This document shows positions 28,389 through 36,982 of a DNA stretch of 64,000 bases, piece after piece; within the stretch, counting starts at the first letter, position 1, and every line of letters starts with the position of its first letter. This DNA is from Terrirubrum flagellatum (GTDB lineage Bacteria; Pseudomonadota; Alphaproteobacteria; Rhizobiales; Beijerinckiaceae). The position numbers were made by a program, and so were the translations under genes. The notes beneath the pieces are model-generated. The model was not told the DNA's origin, did not search any database, and saw only the letters and a list, made by a program, of their open reading frames with translations. Location of the stretch: positions 3,038,001 to 3,102,000 of the forward strand of contig NZ_CP091851.1 of assembly GCF_022059845.1 (NCBI RefSeq), given 5' to 3'.

Positions 28389-30092
28389 ATGCTCCGCCGC
28401 TTCTTCGCCTATTACCGGCCGCACCGGGCGCTGTTCGCGCTGGATTTCTCCTGCGCGATCCTGTCCGGCTTGCTCGAACTCGCCTTCCCCCTCGCGGTCA
28501 AATTATTCATCGACCGGCTCCTGCCGACCGGCGAATGGGGCCTGATCCTCGCCTGCGCCGCGGCGCTGACCGTGGTCTATCTGATCAATGGCGGGCTGAT
28601 GGCGATCGTGACCTATTGGGGCCACATGCTCGGCATCAACATCGAGACCGAGATGCGCCGCAAGGCGTTCGATCATCTGCAGAAGCTGTCCTTCAGCTAT
28701 TTCGACAACCAGAAGACCGGCCATCTCGTCGGCCGCCTCACCAAGGATCTCGAGGAGATCGGCGAGGTCGCCCATCACGGGCCGGAAGATCTCTTCATCG
28801 CGATCATGACGCTGATCGGCGCGTTCGCGCTGATGTTCACGGTGAGCGTCGAGCTTGCCCTCATCATCGCCGCGGTGGTGCCGATCACGGGCTGGGTGAC
28901 GAGCCGCTATGGCGGACGCATGACGCGCAACTGGCAGACCTTGTTCGGGCGCGTCGGCAGCTTCAATGCGCGCATCGAGGAGAATGTCGGCGGCATCCGC
29001 GTCGTACAGGCCTTCGCCAACGAGGATCACGAACGCAGGCTGTTCGCCGACGACAACCAGAATTATCGCCGCACCAAACTCGACGCCTATCGCATCATGG
29101 CGGCGACCACGTCGCTCAGCTATCTCAGCATGCGGCTGACGCAGATGGTGGCGATGGTGTGCGGCAGCTATTTCGTCATCACGGGCAGCCTGAGCCAGGG
29201 CGGCTTCGTCGGCTTTCTCCTGCTCGTCGGCGTGTTCTTCCGGCCGATCGAGAAGATCAATTCGGTGATCGAGACCTATCCCAAAGGCATCGCCGGGTTC
29301 AGGCGCTACACCGAATTTCTCGACACCGAGCCCGACATCGCCGACCGGCCCAAAGCGATCGTCGCGCCGCGGCTGAAAGGCGAGATCGCCTACGAGAACG
29401 TGTCTTTCGGCTATCAGACGGAACGACCGGTTCTCTCCGGCATCGATCTGAAAATCCGGCCCGGCGAGACGATCGCCTTCGTCGGCCCGTCGGGCGCGGG
29501 CAAGACCACGATCTGTTCGCTGCTGCCGCGTTTCTATGAAGTCAGCGGCGGGCGCATCACGATCGACGGGATCGACATCCGTGACATGACGCTCGCCTCG
29601 TTGCGCAGCCAGATCGGCATCGTGCAGCAGGACGTGTTCCTCTTCGCCGGCACGATGCGCGAGAACATCGCCTATGGCAGGCTTGGCGCCAGCGAGGCTG
29701 ACATCATCGAGGCGGCGCGGCGCGCGCGGCTCGACGCTGTCATCGCGGCGCTGCCTGACGGGCTCGACACCGTCATCGGCGAGCGCGGCGTGAAGCTCTC
29801 GGGCGGCCAGAAGCAGCGCCTCGCCATCGCGCGCATCTTTTTGAAAAATCCGCCGATCCTCATCCTCGACGAGGCGACCTCGGCGCTCGATGTCGAGACC
29901 GAGCGCGCCATCCAGCAGTCGCTGTCGGATCTGTCGAAGGGCCGCACGACGCTTGTCATCGCGCATCGGCTCGCGACCATCCGCGACGCCGACCGCATCG
30001 TCGTGGTCGATGCGAATGGCATCGTCGAGCAGGGACGCCACGCCGACCTGGTGAAGAGCGACGGGCTCTATCGCCGGCTGCATGACGCCTGA
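28389..30092 (+). CDS. ABC exporter, fused permease-ATPase (MsbA-like)
   Basis: A 567-residue half-transporter that should dimerise. The N-terminal ~310 residues hold six membrane segments with the usual coupling elements (EEIGEVAHHGPED, RIEENVGGIRVVQAF). The ATPase domain has Walker A GPSGAGKTT (about 367-375), the Q-loop IGIVQQDVFLF, signature LSGGQKQR, Walker B ILILDEATSALD and switch His in IAHRLATI. The arrangement resembles MsbA/YojI-type exporters of lipids or hydrophobic compounds; substrate unknown. It stands alone on the plus strand. Confidence 0.92.
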   Translation: MLRRFFAYYRPHRALFALDFSCAILSGLLELAFPLAVKLFIDRLLPTGEWGLILACAAALTVVYLINGGLMAIVTYWGHMLGINIETEMRRKAFDHLQKLSFSYFDNQKTGHLVGRLTKDLEEIGEVAHHGPEDLFIAIMTLIGAFALMFTVSVELALIIAAVVPITGWVTSRYGGRMTRNWQTLFGRVGSFNARIEENVGGIRVVQAFANEDHERRLFADDNQNYRRTKLDAYRIMAATTSLSYLSMRLTQMVAMVCGSYFVITGSLSQGGFVGFLLLVGVFFRPIEKINSVIETYPKGIAGFRRYTEFLDTEPDIADRPKAIVAPRLKGEIAYENVSFGYQTERPVLSGIDLKIRPGETIAFVGPSGAGKTTICSLLPRFYEVSGGRITIDGIDIRDMTLASLRSQIGIVQQDVFLFAGTMRENIAYGRLGASEADIIEAARRARLDAVIAALPDGLDTVIGERGVKLSGGQKQRLAIARIFLKNPPILILDEATSALDVETERAIQQSLSDLSKGRTTLVIAHRLATIRDADRIVVVDANGIVEQGRHADLVKSDGLYRRLHDA

Positions 30093-30108
30093 CGCCGCCT
30101 GCGTCGGC

Positions 30109-30435
30109 TCATGCCGATGAGCGCTTGAACCAGGCGAGCAATAGAAGCAGGAACGGCGCGCAGAACGCCACGAGGCCGATGAGCAGCGGCCGCTGCGGAA
30201 TCTGCCAGGCGGTGAACCAGGGCTGACGCAACAGCCAGTCATGCGCATAGACGCCGCCAAATCCGCCGACGGCGACAATGACGCCGTTGCCGATGATGCC
30301 GAAGCCGCGGCGGCCGAGAATGGCGTTGGTCATCAGTCCCAGCAGAAGCAGGAATACGCAGATAACGAAACCGAGGACCCAGAACTCCGCAGTTTCATAA
30401 CCCCTGAGAAAGCTCAGCGCCGCCAGATCGCGCAT
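30109..30435 (-). CDS. hypothetical small membrane protein
   Basis: A 108-residue protein with three probable membrane helices: AEFWVLGFVICVFLLLLGLM, GIIGNGVIVAVGGFGGVY and PLLIGLVAFCAPFLLLLLAW, the last followed by a basic end. I do not recognise a family; it has the look of the small holin/transglycosylase-associated membrane proteins, without a diagnostic motif. ATG 30435 begins the conserved-looking part, although the frame is open to 30522. It is convergent with the ABC exporter. Confidence 0.6.
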   Translation of the reverse strand: MRDLAALSFLRGYETAEFWVLGFVICVFLLLLGLMTNAILGRRGFGIIGNGVIVAVGGFGGVYAHDWLLRQPWFTAWQIPQRPLLIGLVAFCAPFLLLLLAWFKRSSA

Positions 30436-30574
30436 CGAAAAACCCCGGACCCGCCCGCGGGAGCATCGCCCCGAACCGTCAAGGAAGCGTTGAGAGCCCC
30501 CGCCAAAGGGCGATCTGGCCAAAAACCGCGCCCCGACCTATCATGCTGCACTGCAAAAAGACGGGAGGGTGGAG

Positions 30575-31849
30575 ATGACGACCGCGCGCAAGCTGGAGAC
30601 GGGCGCCAAGGACCTCTACGAATTGGGAGAAATCCCCCCGCTCGGCCATGTGCCTGACAAGATGTATGCTTGGGCCATCCGCAAGGATCGGCACGGCCCG
30701 CCCGACGAGGCGATGAAGGTCGAGGTCGTCCCGACCTGGTCGATCGGCGACGATGAAGTGCTCGTGCTCGTGATGGCGGCGGGCGTGAACTACAACGGCG
30801 TCTGGGCGGCGCTCGGCCAGCCTGTCTCTCCCTTCGACGGCCACAAGGCGCCGTTCCATGTCGCGGGCTCCGACGCTTCGGGCGTGGTCTGGGCTGTCGG
30901 AAACAAGGTCAAGCGCTGGAAGGTCGGCGATGAGGTCATCGTCCATTGCAACCAGGACGACGGCGATGATGAGGAATGCAATGGCGGCGATCCCATGTTC
31001 TCGCCGTCGCAGCGCATCTGGGGCTATGAGACGCCCGACGGCTCCTTCGCGCAATTCTGCCGCGTGCAGTCGCGGCAGCTCCTGCGCCGCCCGAAGCATC
31101 TGACGTGGGAAGAGAGCGCCTGCTACACGCTCACTCTCGCCACCGCCTATCGCATGCTGTTCGGCCATGCGCCGCATATCCTTCGCCCGAGTCAGAACGT
31201 GCTGGTGTGGGGCGCCTCAGGCGGGCTCGGCGTGTTCGGCGTGCAGCTCGTCTCGGCGTCAGGCGCGAATGCGATCGGAATCATCTCCGATGAATCAAAG
31301 CGCGACTATGTGCTCGGCCTTGGCGCGAAAGGCGTGATCAATCGCAAGGATTTCAACTGCTGGGGCCAGATGCCGAAAGTGAATTCACCCGAATATGCGG
31401 AGTGGGTGAAGGAGGCGCGCAAGTTCGGCAAGGCGATCTGGGACATCACGGGCAAGCAGGATGTCGATCTCGTCTTCGAGCATCCGGGCGAAGCGACTTT
31501 CCCGGTTTCTGCCCTTGTCGTGAAGCGCGGCGGCATGGTGGTGTTCTGCGCGGGGACGTCGGGCTTCAACATCACCTTCGACGCGCGCTATGTCTGGATG
31601 CGGCAGAAGCGCATCCAGGGCTCGCATTTCGCCCATCTCAAGCAGGCGGCGGCGGCGAATCAGTTCGTGATCGATCGTCGCGTCGATCCCTGCATGAGCG
31701 AGGTGTTTCCCTGGGACAAGATACCGCTGGCGCACATGAAGATGTGGAAGAACCAGCATGCGCCGGGAAATATGGCGGTGCTGGTCAACGCGCCGCGCAC
31801 GGGCCTACGCACGATCGACGACGTGATCGAGGCGGGACAGGCGGCGTAA
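30575..31849 (+). CDS. ccr: crotonyl-CoA carboxylase/reductase
   Basis: A 424-residue medium-chain reductase that reductively carboxylates crotonyl-CoA with NADPH and CO2 to (2S)-ethylmalonyl-CoA, the key reaction of the ethylmalonyl-CoA pathway. Diagnostic stretches are DLYELGEIPPLGHVPDKMYAW, MAAGVNYNGVWAALG, the HCNQDDGDDEECNGGDPMFS insert, and the cofactor loop WGASGGLGVFGVQL; residues assigned to the CO2 pocket in characterised Ccr lie in similar segments (N in VNYNGVW, E in SQRIWGYE, H in GSHFAHL). GGGAGGGTGGAG precedes ATG 30575. A DCC protein follows 7 bp downstream. Confidence 0.96.
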   Translation: MTTARKLETGAKDLYELGEIPPLGHVPDKMYAWAIRKDRHGPPDEAMKVEVVPTWSIGDDEVLVLVMAAGVNYNGVWAALGQPVSPFDGHKAPFHVAGSDASGVVWAVGNKVKRWKVGDEVIVHCNQDDGDDEECNGGDPMFSPSQRIWGYETPDGSFAQFCRVQSRQLLRRPKHLTWEESACYTLTLATAYRMLFGHAPHILRPSQNVLVWGASGGLGVFGVQLVSASGANAIGIISDESKRDYVLGLGAKGVINRKDFNCWGQMPKVNSPEYAEWVKEARKFGKAIWDITGKQDVDLVFEHPGEATFPVSALVVKRGGMVVFCAGTSGFNITFDARYVWMRQKRIQGSHFAHLKQAAAANQFVIDRRVDPCMSEVFPWDKIPLAHMKMWKNQHAPGNMAVLVNAPRTGLRTIDDVIEAGQAA

Positions 31850-31856
31850 CGCCGGA

Positions 31857-32240
31857 ATGGCGAGCGAAGCGCGGGTCGTCGTCATCTATGACGGCGAATG
31901 CGTGTTCTGCGCGAATTTCGCGCGGCTCTTGCGATTGCGTGAAAATTTCGGCGCGGTGCGGTTGATCAATGCGCGCAATGATGACGATCCGCGTGTCGCT
32001 GAGGCGCGACGACACGCAAGGCTCAACGACGCTTTCGTGGTGATCGCGGACGATCGCTGGCTCATCGGTCCCGAGGCGATGAATTTTCTCGCGCTGGCGT
32101 CGGACGAACGCGGCTGGCTGCCTGTGCTTATGAGACCGATCTTCCGTTCGCCGCGCATCGCGCGCGTGCTCTATCCCGCGCTCGTTCGCTTACGGAAAAT
32201 CGGGTTGTGGCTGATGGGGCGGAAAGAGCTGGCGTATTGA
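31857..32240 (+). CDS. DCC-type thiol-disulfide oxidoreductase family protein (DUF393)
   Basis: A 127-residue thioredoxin-like protein with the DCC signature VVIYDGECVFCANFARLLR: a CxxC redox pair preceded by D and followed by a helix. NFLALASDERGWLP and FRSPRIARVLYPALVRLRK in the C-terminus also fit. The family is predicted to exchange thiols; no partner is known. It starts 7 bp after ccr, so it is almost certainly in the same transcript, though a functional link is not established. Confidence 0.85.
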   Translation: MASEARVVVIYDGECVFCANFARLLRLRENFGAVRLINARNDDDPRVAEARRHARLNDAFVVIADDRWLIGPEAMNFLALASDERGWLPVLMRPIFRSPRIARVLYPALVRLRKIGLWLMGRKELAY

Positions 32241-32265
32241 GGCGCGACTTCGTGTGCGCGTTGCG

Positions 32266-32820
32266 TCAAGCTTCCGGGAACATCTCCTCAACGGAGAGGT
32301 GGAGTCCCGGCGGATCAAGGCGCAGCGGGCCGCTCGAAAGAATGCGCGTTTCGATGAGGTCGCTTGAAGCGCGCGCGTGGTGGGTGATGAGGCGTTTGTC
32401 AGGATCGACAAGAAGATAGTGGCGCACGCTGGCAAGCGAGAAATAGCCGCTGAGTTTCTTTCCCTTGTCAACGGAACCGGTCGATGGTGAGACGACCTCG
32501 ACGATGATCACGGGATTCGGCACCTCAAGCCGATCGCCCTGCAATCTCTCTCCGCAATAAACGAGCGCGTCGGGCTCATAGGCCACGTCGTCGGCGATAC
32601 GGACGGTCATTCCGTCGGGCATCATGAAGCACGGCAGGCCCGCGCGGCGGATCGCCGAGCGAAGAGCTGTCTGGCACTCGAACTTGCCTTCTGCGTGCCT
32701 TGCCCGCTCCGGCGACATCGCGATGACTTCGCCGGCCTCAAGTTCGTACCGCCCCGGTCGGCCTTCCGCCCAGACCAGGAATTCGTCGACCGTCATGCGC
32801 TGCTTGGGAAGCGTGCTCAT
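32266..32820 (-). CDS. Uma2 family endonuclease-like protein (DUF820)
   Basis: A 184-residue protein of the Uma2 family, a PD-(D/E)XK nuclease fold. The start RMTVDEFLVWAEGRPGRYELEAGEVIAMSP is typical. Catalytic-core acidic residues are visible in YELEAGEV, YEPDALVYCG and the IIVEVVSPSTGSVDKGKKL strand-helix (E and K). Family members are widespread, often in cyanobacteria, and their target is unknown. It lies alone and converges on the ccr operon. Confidence 0.87.
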   Translation of the reverse strand: MSTLPKQRMTVDEFLVWAEGRPGRYELEAGEVIAMSPERARHAEGKFECQTALRSAIRRAGLPCFMMPDGMTVRIADDVAYEPDALVYCGERLQGDRLEVPNPVIIVEVVSPSTGSVDKGKKLSGYFSLASVRHYLLVDPDKRLITHHARASSDLIETRILSSGPLRLDPPGLHLSVEEMFPEA

Positions 32821-32875
32821 GCCGATTTCATAACACGAAAACGCGGCGACGCGGAACGTCGGCGATCTGATCGCC

Positions 32876-34099
32876 TCACGCCGCGCTTCGCACGCTCGCC
32901 GCTGGCCCGCGCAGATGATCCTGCATGGTGCGGCAATACCATTCGACGAAGGTCCAGACGCCGTGCTCGGAGGATTCCGCGTAAGGGCCGGGCTGATAGC
33001 CGATCGAGCGCACGCCGCGCTGGTTGCGCTCGACCAGTTCGCGATCCTGATCGTTGGTCGCCGCCCACACCTCGACGAGACGATTCAAATCATAGTCTTC
33101 GCCTTCGACGGCGTCCTTGTGCACGACCCATTTGCAATTGACGAGCGTTTCTTCCGCGCTCGTCGGCAGCATGCGCACCAAAATAGCGTAGTCGGCATGG
33201 GCGTGATTGAAATTGCTGGGATAGAGCGCCCAGCGCAGCGAGCCGAAATCATGGTTCGGCAATTTGCCAAGGCGCTTCTTCGAGGCTTCCTTGCCGTCAG
33301 GCGTGATCGAGAGATTGCCGGGCTGGAACGGCAGGCGGCCGACGCGGAAATCAGCGCCGTCCGTCGTCACGCTCGGCACGCCCTGCGCCTCGCAACGCTT
33401 CCAGAATTCCGAGATGTAGGGGTTCGACCAGGGATCGGCGAAATCGAACAGCAGCAGCGTGCGCATCAATTCGGGATGGCCGGCGTTGCAGTGATCGCAC
33501 TCGCGCGAATTCTCCATCACGAGTTTCCAGTTGCCCTGCTCGCGCAGGGTGATCTCGTGAACCACTTTCGCATCGCGCAAACCATGCGGCGCGAGCCGCG
33601 GTTCAAGCGCCGCGGCGAAGGGTGCGATGTCGGGCGCGCGCTCGGCGAGGCAGACATAGATGACGCCCGCGATGGCGGCGACATGAATCGGCTTGAGACC
33701 GAACTCGCTCTTGTCGATCGCGTCATCCATGTTGGGCGCGCGCAGAAGCCGGCCGCTGAAATCATAGGACCATTGATGATAGGGGCAGACGAAGGTCGCG
33801 CGCTTGCCGCGCTCGGCGTCGCAGATGATCGAGCCGCGATGGCGACATGAGTTGAAGAAGCCGCGCACCTCGCCGGCGCGATCGCGACAGACGATGATCG
33901 AGGTCTTGCCGATTTCGAGCGTGAAGAACTGGCCGGGCTCGGCGATCTCGCATTCGAGGCCGGCATAGAGCCAGCGCCGCTCATAGATCGCCTCCATGTC
34001 GAGCTGGAAGAAATCGGGATCGGCATAGAACGGCCCGGGCAGCGACCAGCGCGGACGGCGGCGGTCGAGCAATTCCAGCATGCGGGCGCGGCCGGGCAT
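32876..34099 (-). CDS. Rieske non-heme iron oxygenase, large (alpha) subunit
   Basis: A 407-residue ring-hydroxylating-type oxygenase. The Rieske [2Fe-2S] ligands are C85-x-H87 in SCRHRG and C105-x-x-H108 in CPYHQW. The mononuclear iron site is ECDHCNAGH (H203, H208) with a later acidic residue. Sequence style and length resemble the GbcA/CntA/stachydrine group that demethylates or cleaves quaternary amines, more than true aromatic dioxygenases. No reductase or ferredoxin gene is adjacent, so electron transfer must come from elsewhere. Substrate unknown. Confidence 0.85.
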   Translation of the reverse strand: MPGRARMLELLDRRRPRWSLPGPFYADPDFFQLDMEAIYERRWLYAGLECEIAEPGQFFTLEIGKTSIIVCRDRAGEVRGFFNSCRHRGSIICDAERGKRATFVCPYHQWSYDFSGRLLRAPNMDDAIDKSEFGLKPIHVAAIAGVIYVCLAERAPDIAPFAAALEPRLAPHGLRDAKVVHEITLREQGNWKLVMENSRECDHCNAGHPELMRTLLLFDFADPWSNPYISEFWKRCEAQGVPSVTTDGADFRVGRLPFQPGNLSITPDGKEASKKRLGKLPNHDFGSLRWALYPSNFNHAHADYAILVRMLPTSAEETLVNCKWVVHKDAVEGEDYDLNRLVEVWAATNDQDRELVERNQRGVRSIGYQPGPYAESSEHGVWTFVEWYCRTMQDHLRGPAASVRSAA

Positions 34100-34363
34100 C
34101 AGCGGGTCTCCTCATGGCGGGTGAGCGCGGCGCGCGGCCAAATCGGCTTCCGCAGCAGGGACGACGGCTCAATCGGGAATGGCATGGCGGGACCTGTCGA
34201 TCGCGACCTCCGTAGGGTTACGGCGGGCCGGTCCATTTGTCTATGCAAATCGCCTGCCGAGCCTCCCCTTGCGCGCCTCCCCCGCCGACACCACGTCTCA
34301 TTCATGGTGCGCCCAAGGGCGCGGCGGACTGCGGCTTGGGCGGCCTTCTTCGTGGAGGACGTC

Positions 34364-34717
34364 ATGTCGATGACTGAAAATCGGCGGCCTCAGGACTGGG
34401 TGAACCTGCTGCTCGCCGTCTGCCTTTTCCTCTCCCCGTGGGTGATGGGGTTCGCCGGCGATGTCGCGCCGGCGCGCAACGCCTGGATCGTGGCGGTGGC
34501 CCTGGCCGTCATCGCAATCGCGGCGCTCGCCGCCTTCGCCGAATGGGAGGAATGGCTCAACGTGCTGCTTGGCGCCTGGCTGGTTGTTTCGCCCTGGCTG
34601 CTGGGCTTCACCGCAGCCGCGCCCATTCTGTGGACGCATGTGATCTTCGGCGCGCTGATCATCATCGCGTCGGGTTGGGCTGTGTGGGATAACCGGCACA
34701 CGCCGCATACGGCTTGA
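34364..34717 (+). CDS. SPW repeat membrane protein
   Basis: A 117-residue protein with two copies of the SPW motif: WVNLLLAVCLFLSPWVMGF (about 13-31) and EWLNVLLGAWLVVSPWLLGF (about 67-86), each at the start of a two-helix unit, giving four membrane helices and a short polar end. The family is of unknown function. GGAGG lies 6 bp before ATG 34364; ATG 34370 is possible. Convergent with BrkB. Confidence 0.88.
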   Translation: MSMTENRRPQDWVNLLLAVCLFLSPWVMGFAGDVAPARNAWIVAVALAVIAIAALAAFAEWEEWLNVLLGAWLVVSPWLLGFTAAAPILWTHVIFGALIIIASGWAVWDNRHTPHTA

Positions 34718-34762
34718 TTTGCGATCGACGGTCTGATCTCCGGCGACGGAGGCGGGTCGTCC

Positions 34763-34797
34763 CGGCGCGCCGAGGCAAGGGAGCAATCGGCGCGCCG
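34763..34797. terminator. bidirectional hairpin between convergent SPW and BrkB genes
   Basis: CGGCGCGCCG (34763-34772) recurs at 34788-34797, pairing with itself over a 15-nt loop. It is followed by CTCTCTT on the plus strand. Its place between two convergent stops suggests shared termination. Confidence 0.55.
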
Positions 34798-34823
34798 CTC
34801 TCTTCAGCGTCAATTGCGCGGCT

Positions 34824-35756
34824 TCAGCGTGAAGCCGTCTCGGGCGTTCGCGTTTCTTCAACGGTCGTTTCCGAGGGGACGCCGTTCTCGTCCTCATCCT
34901 CCGCGCGCTCTTCCATCTCGATCAATGTTTTCTCATGCGCGACGGCGGCGTTGAGCTCGGCGCCAAGCAGGAACATCGTCGCTGACCAGTAGAGAAACAC
35001 GAGCGCGATCATGCCGGTGGCGAGGCCGGCGTAAGTTGTCACATAAGTCTGCGAGAAATCGTCGAGATAGCGGCCAAAAGCGATGCCCGCGGCGAGCCAG
35101 AGGCCAAGCGTCAGAATCGCGCCCGGCAAAATTCCGACGAGCGTGCGACGGCCGGCCGGCAACCAGAGATGCGCGAACAGCAGCGCTGCGGTGATCAAAC
35201 TCGTCGCGATGACAAGTCGCCACCAGTTGAGCGCGCGCCAGAGAATGCCAAACTCCGGTTGAAGCGCGACAAGAAAACGGATCGCCGTCGGCCCCAGCAC
35301 GACGAACAGCGCCAGCGCCAGCATCGCGCCGGCGCCGAGAATGACGAAGAGAATCGATTCCAGCCGCAGGATGTAAAAGCTGCGCGCCTCGACGTCGCCA
35401 TAGGCGCGGTTGAGGCCGATGCGCAGCGATTCAACGCCGCTCGACGCAAAATAGAGCGCGAGCGCGGCGCCGATCGTCAGCGCATCGCTGCGCGCGCTGG
35501 TCAGCACCGTCGAAATCTCGCGCGCGATCGGCCCCGCGACTTCCTTCGGCCAGGCTTCGAGCAGCAGCTTCGCCGCCTCGTCGGCGAGTTCGCGCGTGCC
35601 GAACATGCCGGCGAGCGCCGTGACCAGGATCAGGAAGGGGAACAGCGACATCAGCCCCGACAGGGCGATGTGGCTCGCGATCGCCCAGCCGTCATGGGAC
35701 AGAAATGCGTAGAACGCCGTCCTCGCAACCCGGAAAGGATGAATTCGTCGAAACAT
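34824..35756 (-). CDS. YihY/BrkB family inner-membrane protein
   Basis: A protein of about 310 residues with six hydrophobic segments. It has the family signatures SHDGWAIASHIALSGLMSLFPFLIL near the N-terminus, the central FASSGVESLRIGLNRAYGDVE loop, and YVTTYAGLATGMIALVFLYWSATMFLLGAELNA near the end, plus an acidic C-terminal tail (EERAEDEDENG). It was once annotated as RNase BN and its function is unknown. The start is uncertain: ATG 35756 gives family length, while GTG or TTG codons up to 35834 would add about 26 residues. Confidence 0.88.
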   Translation of the reverse strand: MFRRIHPFRVARTAFYAFLSHDGWAIASHIALSGLMSLFPFLILVTALAGMFGTRELADEAAKLLLEAWPKEVAGPIAREISTVLTSARSDALTIGAALALYFASSGVESLRIGLNRAYGDVEARSFYILRLESILFVILGAGAMLALALFVVLGPTAIRFLVALQPEFGILWRALNWWRLVIATSLITAALLFAHLWLPAGRRTLVGILPGAILTLGLWLAAGIAFGRYLDDFSQTYVTTYAGLATGMIALVFLYWSATMFLLGAELNAAVAHEKTLIEMEERAEDEDENGVPSETTVEETRTPETASR

Positions 35757-35995
35757 TCCAGCAGGATCGATGTTCGTATCGGAGACGGTCACAGGATTGC
35801 GCGCCGCCGGCGCCGTCCGCGCCTTGGACAGCAATGCGAGGCGATGCGCAACGGGTCCGGGGAAGATTCGCGATTTGACCGGTCAGCGCTGCTTCGCGCT
35901 CGCATCTGCGTTGCGCCCGTCCGCCTCCTGAATGACGCCATTTCGGCCTAAAGACGCGGCCCCGGGCGCTTCGAGCGCCGCCAGCGCCCAGCGAC

Positions 35996-36901
35996 ATGTC
36001 CATCGCCATGCGAGACGACGCGCGCGACCTGTTCACGCGCGCCACACCCATTCTGTTTGTGCTGATCTGGTCAACCGGCTGGATCAGCGCCGGCTACGCC
36101 GCGCTCTATGCGGACCCCCTCGCCTTCCTTCTCGTCCGGCACTCGCTGGCCGCTCTGGCGCTTGCGGTGCTGGCGCTCATGGCGCGGTCGCCCTGGCCGA
36201 CGCGGCCGCGGCTGATCGTTCACGCCATCGTCGCCGGCGTGCTGCTCAACGGACTCTATCTCGCGGGCGTGTGGTGGGCGGTGCGCCACGGCGTGCCTGC
36301 GGGTCTATCGGGCGTGATCGCGGCCCTGCAGCCGATCTTCACCGCGGCGCTGGCACCGCTCATCCTCAAGGAGACGGTGACCGGCCGGCAATGGCTCGGC
36401 ATCGCGCTCGGCTTTCTCGGGCTGTGCGTCGCCTTCGCGCCGCGCCTCGCAGGCCTCGACGGCGCGACCTTGCAGGCGGCGCTCATTCCCATCGCGATCA
36501 ATGTCGCTGCGATGCTCGCGGCCACGCTCGGGACCTTCTACCAGAAGAAATACGCCTCCGGCATGGATGTCATGCCAGTCACCGCGCTGCAGTTTTTCGG
36601 CGCGGCGATTATAACCGCGCCGCTCGCCTTTCTGCTCGAGCCGATGCGCGTCGAATGGAATTTCACCATCATCCTGACCATGGCCTGGTCGGTGATCGTC
36701 CTGTCGATCGGCGGCGTCTGCCTGCTGATCTATCTGATCAGGCGCGGCGCGGTGTCGAAGGTCGCGACGCTCATCTATCTCGTGCCGCCGGTGACGGCGG
36801 CCATGGCCTATGTCACGCTCGGCGAGACGCTGAACGCCGTGCAGATCGCGGGCCTCGCGCTGACAGTCGCCGGCGTATGGCTGGCGACGGCGCGATCATG
36901 A
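35996..36901 (+). CDS. DMT family (EamA) transporter
   Basis: A 301-residue inner-membrane protein with ten predicted helices formed by two EamA repeats. The first repeat has ILFVLIWSTGWISAGYA and ends LGIALGFLGLCVAFAP. The second includes LGTFYQKKYASGMDVMPVTALQFFGA and TLIYLVPPVTAAMAYVTLGETL, with the conserved Pro-Pro and Glu. The substrate is usually a metabolite or amino acid to be exported and cannot be told here. mcd follows on the same strand 81 bp later. Confidence 0.88.
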   Translation: MSIAMRDDARDLFTRATPILFVLIWSTGWISAGYAALYADPLAFLLVRHSLAALALAVLALMARSPWPTRPRLIVHAIVAGVLLNGLYLAGVWWAVRHGVPAGLSGVIAALQPIFTAALAPLILKETVTGRQWLGIALGFLGLCVAFAPRLAGLDGATLQAALIPIAINVAAMLAATLGTFYQKKYASGMDVMPVTALQFFGAAIITAPLAFLLEPMRVEWNFTIILTMAWSVIVLSIGGVCLLIYLIRRGAVSKVATLIYLVPPVTAAMAYVTLGETLNAVQIAGLALTVAGVWLATARS

Positions 36902-36982
36902 CATCCGACTGACCCTTCGTCTGATTGCCTCCTCCGGACCCGGCGCGTATTGTGCGCCGCAACAATAACGGGGGAGATCAGG

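Noticed and set aside
28503-30278. Open minus-strand frame of 591 codons
   Set aside because: It is exactly antisense to the ABC exporter, whose Walker A, signature and Walker B motifs are intact. No domain is recognisable in the antisense product.
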